Shown: positions 24,601 through 39,600, counted from the stretch's first letter. The stretch: DNA of 64,000 bases from Lucinisca nassula (GCA_963580285.1 OY757015.1:151154082-151218081), one strand, 5' to 3'. Notes: generated from the sequence alone by a model not told the origin. Translations and numbers: made by a program.

Positions 24601-27600
24601 AGGCACTGGAATATTGCAGAACCGAGGTGTTTGCGCTATACAAATTTTCGACCAGAAAGGTATTTTTTCAGCCGCGGGAACAAAAAAAGTCACACGGGGC
24701 AAGGTCAGGGGAATATGGGGGGTGAGGGAGTTCAACAACCTTTTCCTGCTTCAAATAGTCTTGCAAAATGAATGCCTTGTGCGATGAAGCATTGTCATGT
24801 AGCAATCTGACATTGGCCAAACCAGTTGCGGGTCTTCGTTCTTTGAAATATTTCTTCAATTTTCGAAGAACTTTATTCTTGTAAAACTTCGCATTTACAG
24901 ATTTGCCTATAGGCACAGCAACCTGAATAGCAGGGCCCTGATTTGAAAAGAATATGGCATACATTACCTTCTTGACGCTCATGGTCCGCTTTGCAATGCA
25001 TGGTCTTTTGCAATAGTATGTTGCCCATATTTTGTTCTGAATCTTTCGTTTTGGCTCAAAAAAGTGAACCCATGTCTCGTCACCTGTGACAACATTAGGG
25101 AAAGACCATGCATTGTAATTTGGAAACTTTTTAAGCAACTTCTTGGCGCACTGAACGTCTATCTTTTTCTGCTCATCTGTCAACAGGTGGGGAATCCATC
25201 TAGCACAGATCTTTCTCATTTTCAAATCCCGTTTCAGAATTGTATGAGCTGCTCCTAATGAGATGCCAACCATACTAGCTACATGTATTTGCCTAGTGGT
25301 GTATCGTGCATTGGTAGCAACTATTTCTTTCACTCTAGCAACCATCTGGGCAGATTCTGCTCTTTTCGGCCGACGATCATGTGGTGCATCTTCTGTTGAG
25401 CCTAGCCCACAGCTGAATTTCTTACACCAACGAAAAACTGTCGGAAAAGACATTTCATTATGCCCATAAACCGAACATATTTCATCAAAAATGTCTTTGC
25501 ACCGTATACCAAGAATACAACGATTCTTAATATAGGACCGTATTTCAACGGCGTACTCTGACCTTCTTCCAACCATGTTTTGTATTAGTATACAAGAGTA
25601 GACAGTGTTTATCCAAAAAATATACATGGCTAAAGTGCACGGATTTTAACAGGTTTGGTATCAATGTATAGGTAAAATGTTTTTCTACGCTGTGATATTT
25701 ATTTCCAGGTGATTTTCGCATTAGTGCATGAGAAAACGTTCTACTTGCATTCATATTTGAACAGTCCTCGTATCTCGCAAAACATTCAGATTCCCACCCT
25801 AGACTTATAAAGTCTGATGAGATGTGACTTTCTTTTTAAAAGTGATCCTTAGATGAAAATATATACCCCTTCCTCAAATCTCTCTCTTGAGCTCTCATCA
25901 CATCCTAGATGTTTGAGTCGGGATAAAATAAAATCTGGCCTTGCATGGTGGCATAATATAGAATATGGAATGCATGAGCACACCTATTAACATCTAGGAC
26001 TTTTATAAGTCTAATTCCCACCCCTAAACCAAATTATACTTGGTCCTAACGATAAGACACATTTAGGGACAACAATTTAGGGCTTTCCTGGGATCGACAG
26101 GGCATGCTCCAACCCCTCCACTGTTTAAGAGGCCTTATATCTCCGGCCATACAGATCCCCACTGCTAAACCATATATATTCTTGTTCCTTGTGATAAGAC
26201 ATATTTAGTGATACCAACCAGGGCTCCATTGGATCCATGCCCCACCCCCTCTACTTCATAATAAGCCTAATGTTTCAGATACTGAGTCCACATGGGTGCT
26301 CATTTGGATATAGGGGGTTCATTTGGTAGATTAAAATGATATCATGTTAAAATACATGGCTGCCATTGGGCCATGCCCACCTGAGCTCTGGTGAGCATAT
26401 ATATAGTGGCCCATGGGCGCCTTGTTTCCCAGACTTACCCCTTCTGTAGCTTAGTATAATTTATATGATTCTTTAGGTTTTTTTGCTGCCATGGCCATGA
26501 AGGTTTGATATCAATGCTGATTTTAGTAGTTGCAGATAAGATTGACTAGGCAGAACTATTGTTTGCACCTGCCTTTGGAATGTTCTATTAAGACAAGTAA
26601 CCTGATTGTGTGAATTCAACTGTAACACAAACAAAGCTGTGGCATATAAAGTCATTTGTTCCACTTGCAGAAAGCATGCCAAAGACACTCTACCAAATCT
26701 TCTGGTGGACTCAGCAAATTTGACATAATTATATTGACAACACCTGAATAGCTCCACCTAGTTTTAGTATGCAAGTTCTGCTCAAGAAGTGGCAAGTATA
26801 TATTCTTGGTGTACTCACTTTCTTTGTCAATCTTAGATGATTGATAAGCTCACTAGTCAGCTTTAGTTTATACTAATTTATTTTAGTTTGATTAGGATAA
26901 AAAACTTCAAGCTTATTTGAATCGCTCTGGAACACTCATTCCAAATGTTATCATGAGAAAACATGTTTTTGTCATGGGTGGAGATCAGCCTGCTCATCTC
27001 ATCATCATCATTGGATTTTGATTAATTTGCAGGTACAGGGGCAACATCCACATAAGTGGGCCCCCTTCCAGGTGGCTGGCTTGCTGCACGCATGGCAGAT
27101 CTTACACCAGATCTCCAGGCTTGTCTATCATGAGGATCGATTGCAGAGAGCTTCCATTCTCTGCAGTCTCTTTCTGTCAGCTGCTTCCAGGCCATCTTGG
27201 GCCTTCCAAGCCCCCACTTTCCACCTACCTGTATGTCACGGGCAGTCTTGACGGCACTGTTGGAGCGTTCCACATGTCCATACCAGCGGAGCCTTCTCTC
27301 TTTCTGGATGAGGTCCAGGTTTTCAATGCCAAGACGCTCAAGTAGCTCACTGGACCTGATGGTGACAGTGACCTGTGGCTTAACATTGCAGATCTGTCTG
27401 ATTATTGCCCTGTCATTCTGCTGAAGACGTTGGAGGTTTTGGTTTGTCAATGGCCATGTCTCACTGACATAAAGCATTGCACTGCGTACACAAGAGCTGT
27501 ACACACGGCCACGTTCCTAGAACTAGAGGTGGCGGGAAGGGAGAACTGGTAGCAACTTCTTGAATTTCTTCCAGGCTGTTTTCACGCAACCACCCGCTGC

Positions 27601-30600
27601 TAAGAGCATATAACCTAGGTAGCAAAAGGAAGCTACAACCTCCAGCTTGTTGGGCCTGACTTAGACTTCCCTCTGTGGTCTGCCATCTAAGGGGGCGTGC
27701 AGTTCCTTGGCACTGTGTACAACTGTAATCAGGGTTCTCTATCAAGTGCTTGAGCCCACTGCATGTCTTGTGCACCCAGAACTTGCAGCCATTACAAAAG
27801 ATACTGTTGCTTGGAACTGGCCTGTACTCTGCAGGAGGTCCAGACCTGTGCCACAGATCATGATCTTTGTCTTTCCTGCAATCACTCTCAGCCCTTTTGC
27901 CCCCATTGCTTCTTTCCAAGTTAAGAGCCTCCTGACACATTCCTCAAGGGATTGAGCTATGATGACAAGGTCATCAGCATACAGGTCCTCCCAGGGGACT
28001 CCAGAGCGGAACTTGCATGACAAGGCTTCAAGCACAATGATGAAAAGCAGTGGGCTGAGAACAGAGCCTTGATGAACAGCCTTCACCTCAAATTCTTCAC
28101 TGTAACCATCACCAACACGGACATGGCTAGCATACATCCCCTGGACCAGTCGCACAATCCACTCATCCACTCCAAGTTTTCTTAGTGCCCACCAGATGAC
28201 TTTCTGAGGCACTCGATCAAATGCCTTCTCCAGGTCAACAAAAGCCATGTAGAGTCTCCTGTTGGCCACCAGATACTTCTCTTGCAGCTGCCGTACAACA
28301 AAAATTATGTCTGTTGTGCCTCTTCCTGGGACGAAGCCAAACTGGGAATTGTTGATGGACACCAACTGCCTAAGGCCATCCACAATCCTCTCCAGGACTT
28401 TCATGACCTGTTCTGTCAGCTTGAGCCTGTTCCAATGCATCACCCTTGCCCTTGTAGAGACAATCAATGAAACTCTGTTCCCAGTCAGAAGGTACCTTTC
28501 CATCGCGGATGATTGCAGCTGCAAGGTCGCTGTTCATTGAGGCACCCACATCACCTGCTGCTCTTATCATCTCCACCACTATGCCAGAAGGGCCCGGTGC
28601 TTTGCCATTCTTGTAGGTTATTTTGTATTGTCCCCCAGAGAAAGGGAGAAAAGAGATAGAAGAGACAGTAGAGATGAAAGTGAAGGGCAGTGGAGATAGA
28701 AGAAAATGAATGGAAGTGTAGAAACTAAAGAAATAACATTGCACCTCTATGACTTACCTGCTGGCCTTGCCCAGCTGTAAGCCAGTATCAGTTGGGACGC
28801 CCAAGTGACACAAGATACTTAACACCTTTGCCTTAGCCAATCACCCCAAAGTCTGCAGAGCAGGCTGGTTTGTGTCTTACTGGTCCCAAAGGCAGGATTT
28901 TTGGCAGGGTTCAAGTGAAGTGAAGCTGAACACCAACCCAAAAATATCAAAAAAAAACAACAAAAAAACTTATGAAAGCATGTGTGCTAATTACAACAGT
29001 TAGTGTAGTGCAAGTAAAAAGAAACTTTAGTGTTTAGCCCATTTAGTACCAGAAACCCCAAAACAGGTCAGAATCAGAATTGTTACTGGTGACACGTCAG
29101 ATGATATTCATACACCAGGACCTGTGATATTGGAAGTTAGTCCCTAGCTCTAACCAAAGAGGTAAGCTTAGCTACACAATCCTCAGCACCTTCAGCCGTT
29201 AAAATAATCTAATCGGGAAGGGCATCCAATCTCTAATGGTTCGGGGGAAGAACGATTCTTTATAAATGTCCGTTCTTGCAGTAAGGGTCTGAAACGTCAT
29301 TGAATGGTGCTTTCTACAGTGCCTAGCCGGGGGAACAAGGTCATCTGTTGGAATGCTGGCAGCACCCTTTAGACCTTTGTATAAGAGTATGAGCCTATTG
29401 TCTCTTCTCCTTTTCTTGAGAGACTCACATCTTAATTTTCCTAGAATTCCAGTCATGCTCCCAGTTTCAAAGCAGTAATTTCCAGTTACAAATCTAGCAG
29501 CTGTGTTCTGAAGTTTTTCAATTTCTTCATTAACGACCACTCCGCTTGGGTACCAGATGCAACTACCATATTCCAAGATTGGGCGAACAAGTCCCCTGTA
29601 TGCTGTCTCTTTCACATCCTGAGGACACTGATGAAGATTTCGCCTCAGGAAACCAAGTGTTCTATTCACCTTTGTACACATGTTGCTTATGTGTATATTC
29701 CATCTCAAATCATGAGTGATTGTCACACCAAGGTATTTAATGGAATTCACATTTTCGAGGACCGTTCCCTCTAAAGTGTAAGAAGCCTCAACTGTATTTG
29801 GCAAACAGTGAAGGCCCAGATCAGACGCTGCAGAATGTGGCATCTGATCAGGGCCTTCACTGTTTGCAAAAAGTTCAGCCATTTTCCTTATAAATTTTGA
29901 AGAAACCACAACCTGACACCCCCTAAATTTCGAAATGGACTCCTGCCATATATAAGGAGGAAGATTCCATTTGGTACAAAAAGTGTTAATATCAGCTGCT
30001 GAAATGACAAAAGTAAAATTCTATAAAAACATGTAAATTTATCTGTCTGCAGCTGTTATGGCCATTATCATTATCGTATTTTTGTCAAACAAAAAGAGAA
30101 ACAAATACTTGTGGCGCATCAATTGTAAGTTATTTGCTTGCTAAGCCACTCAGGGCTAGGGCCAGACCCCTGTTCTGATTCTTCTACTCATGTTCGATAG
30201 GAAACCACAAAATGGGACATTGGCAAATAGTTCAGGCCCTGACCAGATGCCGCATTTTGTGGCATCTGATCAGGGCCTTCACTGTTTCCAAAAACTTAAG
30301 CAGTTTTCTAACCAAATTCCTAAAAAATGATCCAAACCACTAGATTTTGAAAATTTTGTTCAGGCTTACTATCCAAACTCATGAACATTCGTGTCTGATC
30401 ATGTTAAAGTCATGTCATATAGTGGGTTAAAATTTTGTTCAGACTTACTATCCAAACTCATGAACATTCGTGTCTGATCATGTTAAAGTCATGTCATATA
30501 GTGGGTTAAAATTTTGTTCAGACTTACTATCCAAACTCATGAACATTCGTGTCTGATCATGTTAAAGTCATGTCATATAGTGGGTTAAAATTTTGTTCAG

Positions 30601-33600
30601 GCTTACTATCCAAACTCATGAACATTCATGTCTGATCATGTTAAAGTCATGTCATATAGTGGGTTAAAATTTTGTTCAGACTTACTATCCAAACTCATGA
30701 ACATTCGTGTCTGATCATGTTAAAGTCATGTCATATAGTTGGTTAAAATTTTGTTCAGACTTACTATCCAAACTCATGAACATTCATGTCTGATCATGTT
30801 AAAGTCATGTCATATAGTCGGTTAAAATTTTGTTCAGACTTACTATCCAAACTCATGACCGTTCATGTCTGTCCCATCTTGTCTTCATGTTAAAGTCATG
30901 TTTTCCGTTCTTTTTCAGTCGTCAGTTTTATCGTTGCCTCTGTCCCTAGTCATCTATATAGAAGAACAACCCTCAGGATTTGCTAAAAGGTAAAGAGAAT
31001 GATACATTATGATAGAGTGTTTATTATAATTATCCTGTTCAAGTGATATGAAGCAAAACAATTTGCACTGCACTGGTTAACCACTTATATATAAGTGTAG
31101 TTAGGTAAACAGCGCATAACCTAAATAGTGTTGACTGGGCCAATGAACATAAAATCAAATCAAAATCAGGAGAAGCAACTGTTTTGTTTCTTTAACCAGT
31201 TGGGAGAAAGAAGAAACACCTGCCAATATAAATAGATAACAGGATATTGCCTGAGTACAGTTTAGGAAAAGAAAGCAGAAAATCACTTAAGCTGCTGCGA
31301 AAACTGCATCTAAAAATGTCTTCTGTTTTTGTTTGCTAAATTTTCATGCATGTTTGCATACAGGCAAACAGTGTGGACCCTGATCAGTCTGCTCCAAGAT
31401 CTGGGTCCACATTGTTGGTACGATTACTTTTAAAACTACCAGGAGAAAACGATGCAAACAACAATAATTATTGTTGTGATTGGCATCTTACTGGTTAACT
31501 TCCTGGTGGAAAATAAGTCAGACATATGCTTTCCACTTGACTAACAATAAAATACAAGCCACAGCCTGTATAATGAAGTCCTGTGCATATCTGTTTGTTT
31601 GTTTGTTTGATTCGAGGTTTAACGTGCCCATCAACACTGTATAGGTAATTTGGAGACTTGCTTCCAATTTTGTGGGACTTTTACCCGACATTGAGATGAA
31701 ATGACATCTCAAGCCCTGTCGCCCTATCAAACTAATAGGGTTTATAAGCATGGATGGTCCAACTCGCACCGCTTTGCCTGGGCAGGCTTAGATCCTCTAA
31801 GCGGTTTACCAGTACTCGTGTGCTGTCGGTTTCAGCTCTGCGTCGAAGCATCATGCAGCCCATCTATTTCTTCAAGCCCGATGGGCGGGTGCTGCCTGTG
31901 CATATCTGTCATTGGTGCCCTTGTAATGCACTTGTGTGGTCAGTAACCCGTTTTGTACTGAATGGAATCTTTCCCCTAAAGGAGAATGGGAACACCTGGC
32001 AGATTTTTCTGCCATTTTTCAAAGGGAGACAACTTTTGGGACTTCCTGTTCGCTTTTCTATAAGCCCTGTCCCACTAAAAAGGGGTCTACACTTAAAGGA
32101 AAGAATTTGCTCCTCAGGAGCAAATTCTTTCCTTTAAGAATTGACCCCGATTGACATGGGAGACAAAAATACTTTTGCAGGAGTTGCCTCCCCAGAAGGT
32201 GTACCCATTCCCCTTAAATACAGCAGGTGTCTTAATTTGAAATTTAAGGGTGTTGGGTTCAGTTATTTTTGAGCAATTTATTTATTTCCATCTCATACAG
32301 CTATACACAACATTGGTTGTACTTGTTCAAATGTTACGACATGTATGGTAAGGAGTTGAGGTGTCCAAATATTTAGGGTAAATGCGATACTCTTAAGAAA
32401 ATGTATTCCTTCAGGGAACACATTCTCATCTTTATGGGTATCAATTATTTGGAAAACTAGTGGACCCTTCCGTTGCTATATGATGGAGAAGTCCATTTGT
32501 CATATGAGGGGTGTCAGGCCTATTTTTCGTTTTTATTCTATATTTTTGATGGAAATATCTGTGAGCAAATAGTGCAGGCCCTGATCAGACGCCGCGTTCT
32601 GCGGCGTATGATCAGGGCCTGCACTGTTTGCCCGGGTACCCATTTTGGGGTTTCTGGTACAAAATGGGTAAAAGAAATAATCTATCAGCTCAAGAATTTT
32701 CCAAGATGTTTTATAGGTTCACCCTTGTATAGGTTCACCCTGTAGACAGGGACATCAAACACTGAAGCAGTATAGCTCCAGATGAGATGACTCATAATGA
32801 GCCATTTCATCAGTATCTAAACTGTTTGCCATCGTTCAGTGATTTTGACTTAACTCCAAATTTACAGGAATTGTCCTGTCTAAATTCGGAGATGGAGGAG
32901 TTCACATCAGAAACTCTGGGGCGAAAGGGTTAGGTAGCCTGGCTTCAAACTGTTCAGGTATATCTGTTAACCCTAACCCTTGTCCTGCTGAATATTTAAA
33001 TATGTCACACCCTTTACTGATTATCAGCCAATCAGATTACTTGATGCAAATTACTGGAACAAATTCATAAACTGGATGGTAAACAATGAAGATCCTGATC
33101 AGATGGCTTCTTCAGAAGCCATCTGATCTGGATCTACATTGTTTCAAAGGTAAGGCAAATCCGGGCTCAGCAGGACAAGGGTTAACCCATTATTATCTGG
33201 AAACACAGAGAAGGGACATAGGCAAAACAGTACAGACCCAGATCAGAAGAGTCTGATCATGGTCTGCACTGTTTGCTATCTAGATTTTGCGTCAAGTATA
33301 GAACAAAAATAGACAATGACTAACAGATTTAGTTGTGCAACATATTCACCATATTTGCATTATTTGCTGGCTCCCAGTTTGCACATTGTCAATATTGGAA
33401 AAACAGGTAACCAGACCCCCTGACCTTGAAAGGTCAGGGGGGTCTGGTTACCTGTTTTTCCAACACTGATAACCTTCAGACTAGGAACCATGCAAATAAG
33501 GTGAATAACAATGGAAGAGTCAACCAGTATACAATGGGGTTAATATGGTGAGATAAAAAACACATAATACTTACTGTTTGGTTTTTGAATGAATGAGTGG

Positions 33601-36600
33601 GCATGGATCAATATTGGTCATAAAGAACCTTTAACTGTGCAATTTCAAGATAACTGGCTCCCAGCTACTTGTAGATAAAACAGGTCCTCTGACCTTACAT
33701 GCCCTTTCTCAAGACAAGGTCATTAGTGATTTAATCATTTTTGTAAACAGAGCTCTAGACAGACCATAAAATATTTTGGATAAATTTTTGGTTATATTCT
33801 GTTATAAGAAGAAATAGTACAGGCCTCCAGGGCCTTAGCCCTAGTAGTAGTGCAGAGTGCTGCCTCTTAAACATAAGGTCTGTCACCAGTGTAGGTTTGA
33901 GCCCCGCTGATTCACATGTAAAATACCAAGTATTACTATTCACCTTATTTGCATTATCTGCTGGTTCCTAGTCCGAAGGTTATCAGAGTTGGAAAAACAG
34001 GTAACCAGACCCCCCTGACCTTTCAAGGTCAGGGGGGTCTGGTTACCTGTTTTTCCGGTATTGACAATGTGCAAGCTGGGAGCCAGCAAATAATGCAAAT
34101 ATGGTGAATGGAAGGTTGCTTCTCTCCAGGTACTCTGAATTTTGCCAGTCTGAGAAAAACCCATAAAATGCCAATCACGACAATTGTCGTCTGCTTTACC
34201 ATCTGATGGTTATCTTAAAAGTATTTTTTTCAAACAGTGTGGACTCAGATCATACTAGCAGTCTGATCTGGGCCCACACTGTTTGCCTGTATGCAAAAAT
34301 ATTTTTAAAAAGTTTGCCAAAAAAATTCAGCAGACGACACAAGCAGACAACATTTTCAGATGTAGTTTTTCTCGGCGTCTTAAGGGTTAATGATCGACTC
34401 AGTATGAGAGAAACAGTGTTGAAAGTACCTACTGTGGGTAGTCGAACTTCTGTGCCAGAGCAAACAGTGTAGACTCAGATCAGAAAGGACCAGCTGGATC
34501 AGAACCTACACTTATGTGGAGCATAGTCATATCATACTCTACACTATCTGTCATTTCACCACTACATTTTAACCCTCACCCTGCTCAATATTTCATTATG
34601 CTACACTCCTCCCCAATTTTCAGCCATTTGTGTTCCATGATATCAATTTTTACCATGGATTTAGAGGCAGAATAGAAATCAGTATTGATCCTGATCAGCT
34701 GATTTCTGAGAAGCCAGCTGTTCTGGGTCTGAACTGCTTAAAATTTTATCCAGGTTCAGTATAAGGAGGCTTAATTGATAATACCAAAACCCTCTTTTTA
34801 GGATGAATATGGTATTGTGATCAAACAAGGTGTATTATGGGAATGGATACACCTTCAGGGGAAGCAACGCCTCCAAAAATATTTTTGTCTCCCATGTCAA
34901 TAGGTATCAAGTCTTAAAGGAAAGAATTTGCTCCAGAGGAGCAAATTCTTTCCTTTATGAGTTGAGCCCTTTTGACATGGGGTAGATCTTTTAGAAAATG
35001 AAACAGGAAGTTCCGAAAGTTGTCTCCCTTTGAAAAATGGCAGGCAAATCTGCCAGGTGTTCCCATTCCCCTTAATTGCCATTATGTTTCTTTTATTCCA
35101 GTGCCAAAATAGTAGTTCATCTCCAGCAAGCTCAGGCAGGTCGACCCACCGGTCCAGCATCCTCTAGTCCACACAACTTCATCAGGTTATCATTCCGGGA
35201 GTCTGGGGAGGCAGAGGTAGGGTGGTTATCATTTCAGGGATTACCCCAAAAATGCTTGCCAACCTGAACTCATTTTTTTTTGCCTTGCCCAATATGCTAT
35301 TCTGTGGACCCCTTTTGGTGTGTACATGTAATGTGGCGTATCTTATAGTTTCGGCTTGCTGTGTTTTCTTTGTTCAGGTGGATGGGTTTTATTAATCATA
35401 AACAGTCAAAAAATATATTTTAAGTTAAGTTAGCTTCAAAGACATGGAACAGCATGTGCACATTAACCAGTCTTGTCAACATGTCCATTTTATATGAGAA
35501 GTCAAGATTCCTATGCATCCATGGAGTAATAGCACATGTGAGGTTACTTTCTGGCAAAACTTGTTTCATTCTACAGGTTTTCTGAAGACATAGCTCAATT
35601 TACATTTATAAAATTGATGTTGTGTTAAACAGAATAGTTAAATCGGTTGATTGATCACTTAAGTATTTATAGACATAGCTTAATATACTGAGAAAAACTG
35701 CAACTGAAAATGTCTGTTTATGACGTCTGCTGAATCTTCCTGCAAACATTAAAAACCTATTTATGCATACAGGCAAACTGTGTGAACCCTAATCTGACTG
35801 CTCCTCTTTGAGCAGTCTGATTAGGGTCTATACTGTTTTCAAAAACATGTTAGGTTCCCAGCAGAAGACAAAGCAGACAACAAATGTTGTGATTGGCTTC
35901 TTATGGGTTAATTGTAATCTAACATAAGGGAGAGAACCGTTAATTGATATGTGATCGAAATAATTTGAGTTACCAGCCTTGATACCTCTAGCAGTGGACA
36001 AACAAACATTAGTAAAACCGTTAATCTTTTCAACTCTGTAGATGGTGCAAACACCTGTGTAGAAAACTGTTTATCCTGAGCTGTCTCATCAACACCTACA
36101 CTGTTTGCCATTCTGGGGGGGGGGGGGGGTGTTCAAACCATCTTTAGCTTGAGTTTGTTAGTGGTCAAATTGATAATTGTTCTAGTAAGAACAATACCTA
36201 ATACTGGCCCCCACCCATCGGGGCTTAGAGAAATAGATTGGGCTGCATGATGCTTCCACCCAGAGCTGAAACTGACCACACATGACTACTAGTAAACCGC
36301 TTAGAAAGTGTAGGCCTGCCCAGTCAAAGTAGTGCGAGTCGGACCGTCAGTGCATATTAACCCTATTGGTTTCATTGGGTGTCAGGGCTTGAGATGTCAT
36401 TTCATCTCAATGTCGAGCAAAAGTCCCCAAAAAATTGGAAGCAACGTCTTCAAAATGACCTAAATAGTGTTGACAGGGACGTAACAGCTCAATTCACACA
36501 AACAAACAATGCCTAATATAGTGGTATTTTTGCTGAAAAATGTGCAAAAGCTGCTCATTTTTTAGCTCACCTGAACCGAAGGCTCCGGGGGAGCTATTGT

Positions 36601-39600
36601 GATCGGTCATTTGTCTGTTGTTGTCATCATTCGTCTGGATGTCCCTCTACAATTCCTTTAAACGACATCTCCTCCTAAACCACTGAACAGATTTTGACCA
36701 ACTTTGGCAGAAATGATCTTTGGGTGGTCCTCTCTCAAAGTTGTTCAAAGAATTCCATTCCATGCAGAACTCTGGTTGCTATGGCAACATAAGGGGAAAA
36801 TAAGTAAAAAAAACCTTTAAAAATCTTCTTGTCTGAAACCAGAAGACCCAGGTCATTGATGTTTTGTATGAAGCTTCATCTAGTGGACCTCTACCAAGAT
36901 TGTTCAAATTATTGCCCTGGGGCTAAAAATGGTCCCGCCCCGGGGCGTATTGGTTTTACATAGGCTTATATAGGGAAAACCTTTAAAACTCTTCTTGTCT
37001 GAAACCAGAAGTTTCAGGTCTTTGATATTTGGTATGAAGCTTCATCTAGTGGACCTCTACCAAGATTGTTCAAATTATAGCCCTGGGGCTGAAAATGCCC
37101 CCGGCCCGGTGCCCTTTGGTTTTACATAGGCTTATATAGGGAAAATCTTTAAAAATCTTCTTCTCTGAAACCGCAAGGCCCAGGTCTTTGATATTTGGTA
37201 TGAAGCTTCATCTAGTGGACCTCTACCAAGATTGTTCAAATTATAGCCCTGGGGCCGAAAATGCCCCCGTCTTGGGGCCCTTTGATTTTACATAGGCTTA
37301 TATAGGGAAAATCTTTAAATATCTTCTTCTCTAAAACCAGAAGGCCCAGGTCTTTGATATTTGGTATGAAGCTGCATCTAGTGGACCTCTACCAAGATTG
37401 TTCAAATTATAGCCCTGGGGCCGAAAATGCCCCCTCCCCGGGGCCCTTTGGTTTTATATTGGCTTATATAGGGAAAATCTTTAAAAATCTTCTTCTCTGA
37501 AACCACAAGGCCCCGGTCTTTGATATTTGGTATGAAGACTCATCTAGTGGACCTCTACCAAGATTGTTCAAATTATTGCCTTGAGGCCAAAAATGGCCCC
37601 GCTCCGGAGCCCACTGGTTTTACATAGGCTTATATAGGGAAAACCTTTAAAAATCTTCTTGTCTGAAACCAGAAGGCCCAGGTCTTTGATATTTGGTATG
37701 AAGCTTCATCTAGTGGTCCGCTATGAAGATAGTTCAAATTACAACCCTGGTGCTAAAAATGGCACCACACAGGGGCCCACTGGTTTTACATAGGCTTATA
37801 TAGGGAAAACCTTTCAAAATCTTCTTGTCTGAAACCAGGAGGCCCAGGTCTTTGATATTTGGTATGAAGCTTCATCTAGTGGACCTCTATCAAGATTGTT
37901 CAAATTATAGCCCTGGGGCCTTATATGCCCCCACGCAGGGGCCCACTGGTTTTACATAGGCTTAGATAGGGAAAACCTTTCAAAATCTTCTTGTCTGAAA
38001 CCAGAAGGCCCAGGTCTTTGATATTTAGTATGAAGCTTCTTCTAGTGGACCTCTACCAAGATTGTTCAAATTATAGCCCTGGGGCCTTATATGCCCCCAC
38101 GCAGGGGCCCACTGGTTTCATATAGGCTTATAAGCCCCTGCCCATAGGGGCTTGAAGAAATATATGGGCTGCATGATGCTTCCACGCAGAGCTGAATCCG
38201 GCCCGCACACTAGTACTGGTAAAAGGCTTAGAGGATCTAAGCCTGTCCAGGAACCGCGGTGCGAGGTGGACCGTCCATGCTAATAAACCCTATTGGTTTC
38301 ATTGGGCGACAGGGCTTGAGATGTCATTTTATCTCAATGTCGGGTAAAAGTCCCACAAAATTGGAAGCAATGTCTCCAAAATTACCTTTACAGTGTTGAC
38401 GGGGACGTTAAACCTCAAATCAAACAATTCACATAGGCTTATATAGGGAAAATCTTTAAAAATCATCTTCTCTGAAACCGCAAGGCACAGGTCTTTGATA
38501 TTTGGTATTAAGCGTCATCTAGTGGACCTCTACGAAGATTGTTCAAATTATAGCCCTGGGGGCAAAAATGCCCCCACACCGGGGCTCACTGGTTTTACAT
38601 AGGCTTATATAAGGAAATCCTTTGAAAATCTTCTTGTCTGAAACCAGGAGGCCCAGGTCTTTGATATTTGGTATGAAGCTTCATCTAGTGGACCGCTATG
38701 AAGATTGTTCAAATTATAGCCCTGGGGCCAAAAATGGCCCCACACGGGGGCCCACTGGTTTTACATAGGCTTATATATGGAAAACCTTTAAAAATCTTCT
38801 TATCTGAAACCAGAAGGCCCAGGTCTTTGAAATTTGGTATGAAGCTTCATCTAGAGGACCTCTACCAAGGTTGTTCAAATTTTAGCCCTGGGGCCAAAAA
38901 TGCCAGTACGCACTGGTTTTATGCAGGCTTATGATAGGGTAAACCTTTAAAAATGTTCTTGTCTGAAACCAGAAGGCCCAGGTCTTTGATATTTGGTATG
39001 AAGCTTCATCTAGTTGATCTCTACCAAGAGTGTTCAAATTGTAGCCCTGGGGCCAAAAATGCTCCCGCGCGGGGGCCCACTGGTTTTACATAGGCTTATG
39101 TAGGGAAATCCTTTGAAAATCTTCTTGTCTGAAACCAGAAGGCTTAGGTCTTTGATATTTGGTATGAAGCTTCATCTAGTGGACCGCTATGAAGATTGTT
39201 GAAATTATAGCCCTGGGGCCAAAAATGGACCGCTATGAAGATTGTTGAAATTATAGCCCTGGGGCCAAAAATGGCCTCACACGGGGGCCCACTGGTTTTA
39301 CATAGGCTTATATAGGGATCGAAAATCTTTAAAAATCTTCTTGTCTGAAACCAGATGGCCCAGGTCTTTGATATTTGATATGAAGCTTCATCTAGTTGAC
39401 CTCTACAATGATTGTTCAAATCCTAGCCCTGGGGCCAAAAATGGCCCTGCGCCGGGGCCCACTCACTTTACATAGACATATTAGTGAAAAACCTTTACAG
39501 TCTTGTCTCAAACAGGACACTGGGGCACATGCAAAACTCTTAGCTCTTAGCTCAGGTGAGCGATATAGGACCATCATGGTCCTCTTGTTTCAGCAAAAAT

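Larger units (their letters stand above)
22869..26427 (+). mobile_element. E3: HINE-like element with 145-bp core, carrying a mariner
   Basis: The 5' end is TTTAGCTCACC with a hairpin (AGCTC.CC, AGAGC, agaag, GCTCT, GG.GGAGCT), then gtccgtcgtcgtc. The core is about ten units near 145 bp (aaaaggccatatatctcaga, ccattcagatccccaccc, ttcttgttccttatgataag). The 3' end is GGTGAGC, GGCCCATGGGC, CTTGTTT. Mariner 24425-25770 is nested. No own genes. Confidence 0.75.

Noticed and set aside
29199..29909. 236-codon frame taken as one protein
   Set aside because: Its first 40 codons come from a family B MITE and only the rest is LINE; the fusion is by chance adjacency.
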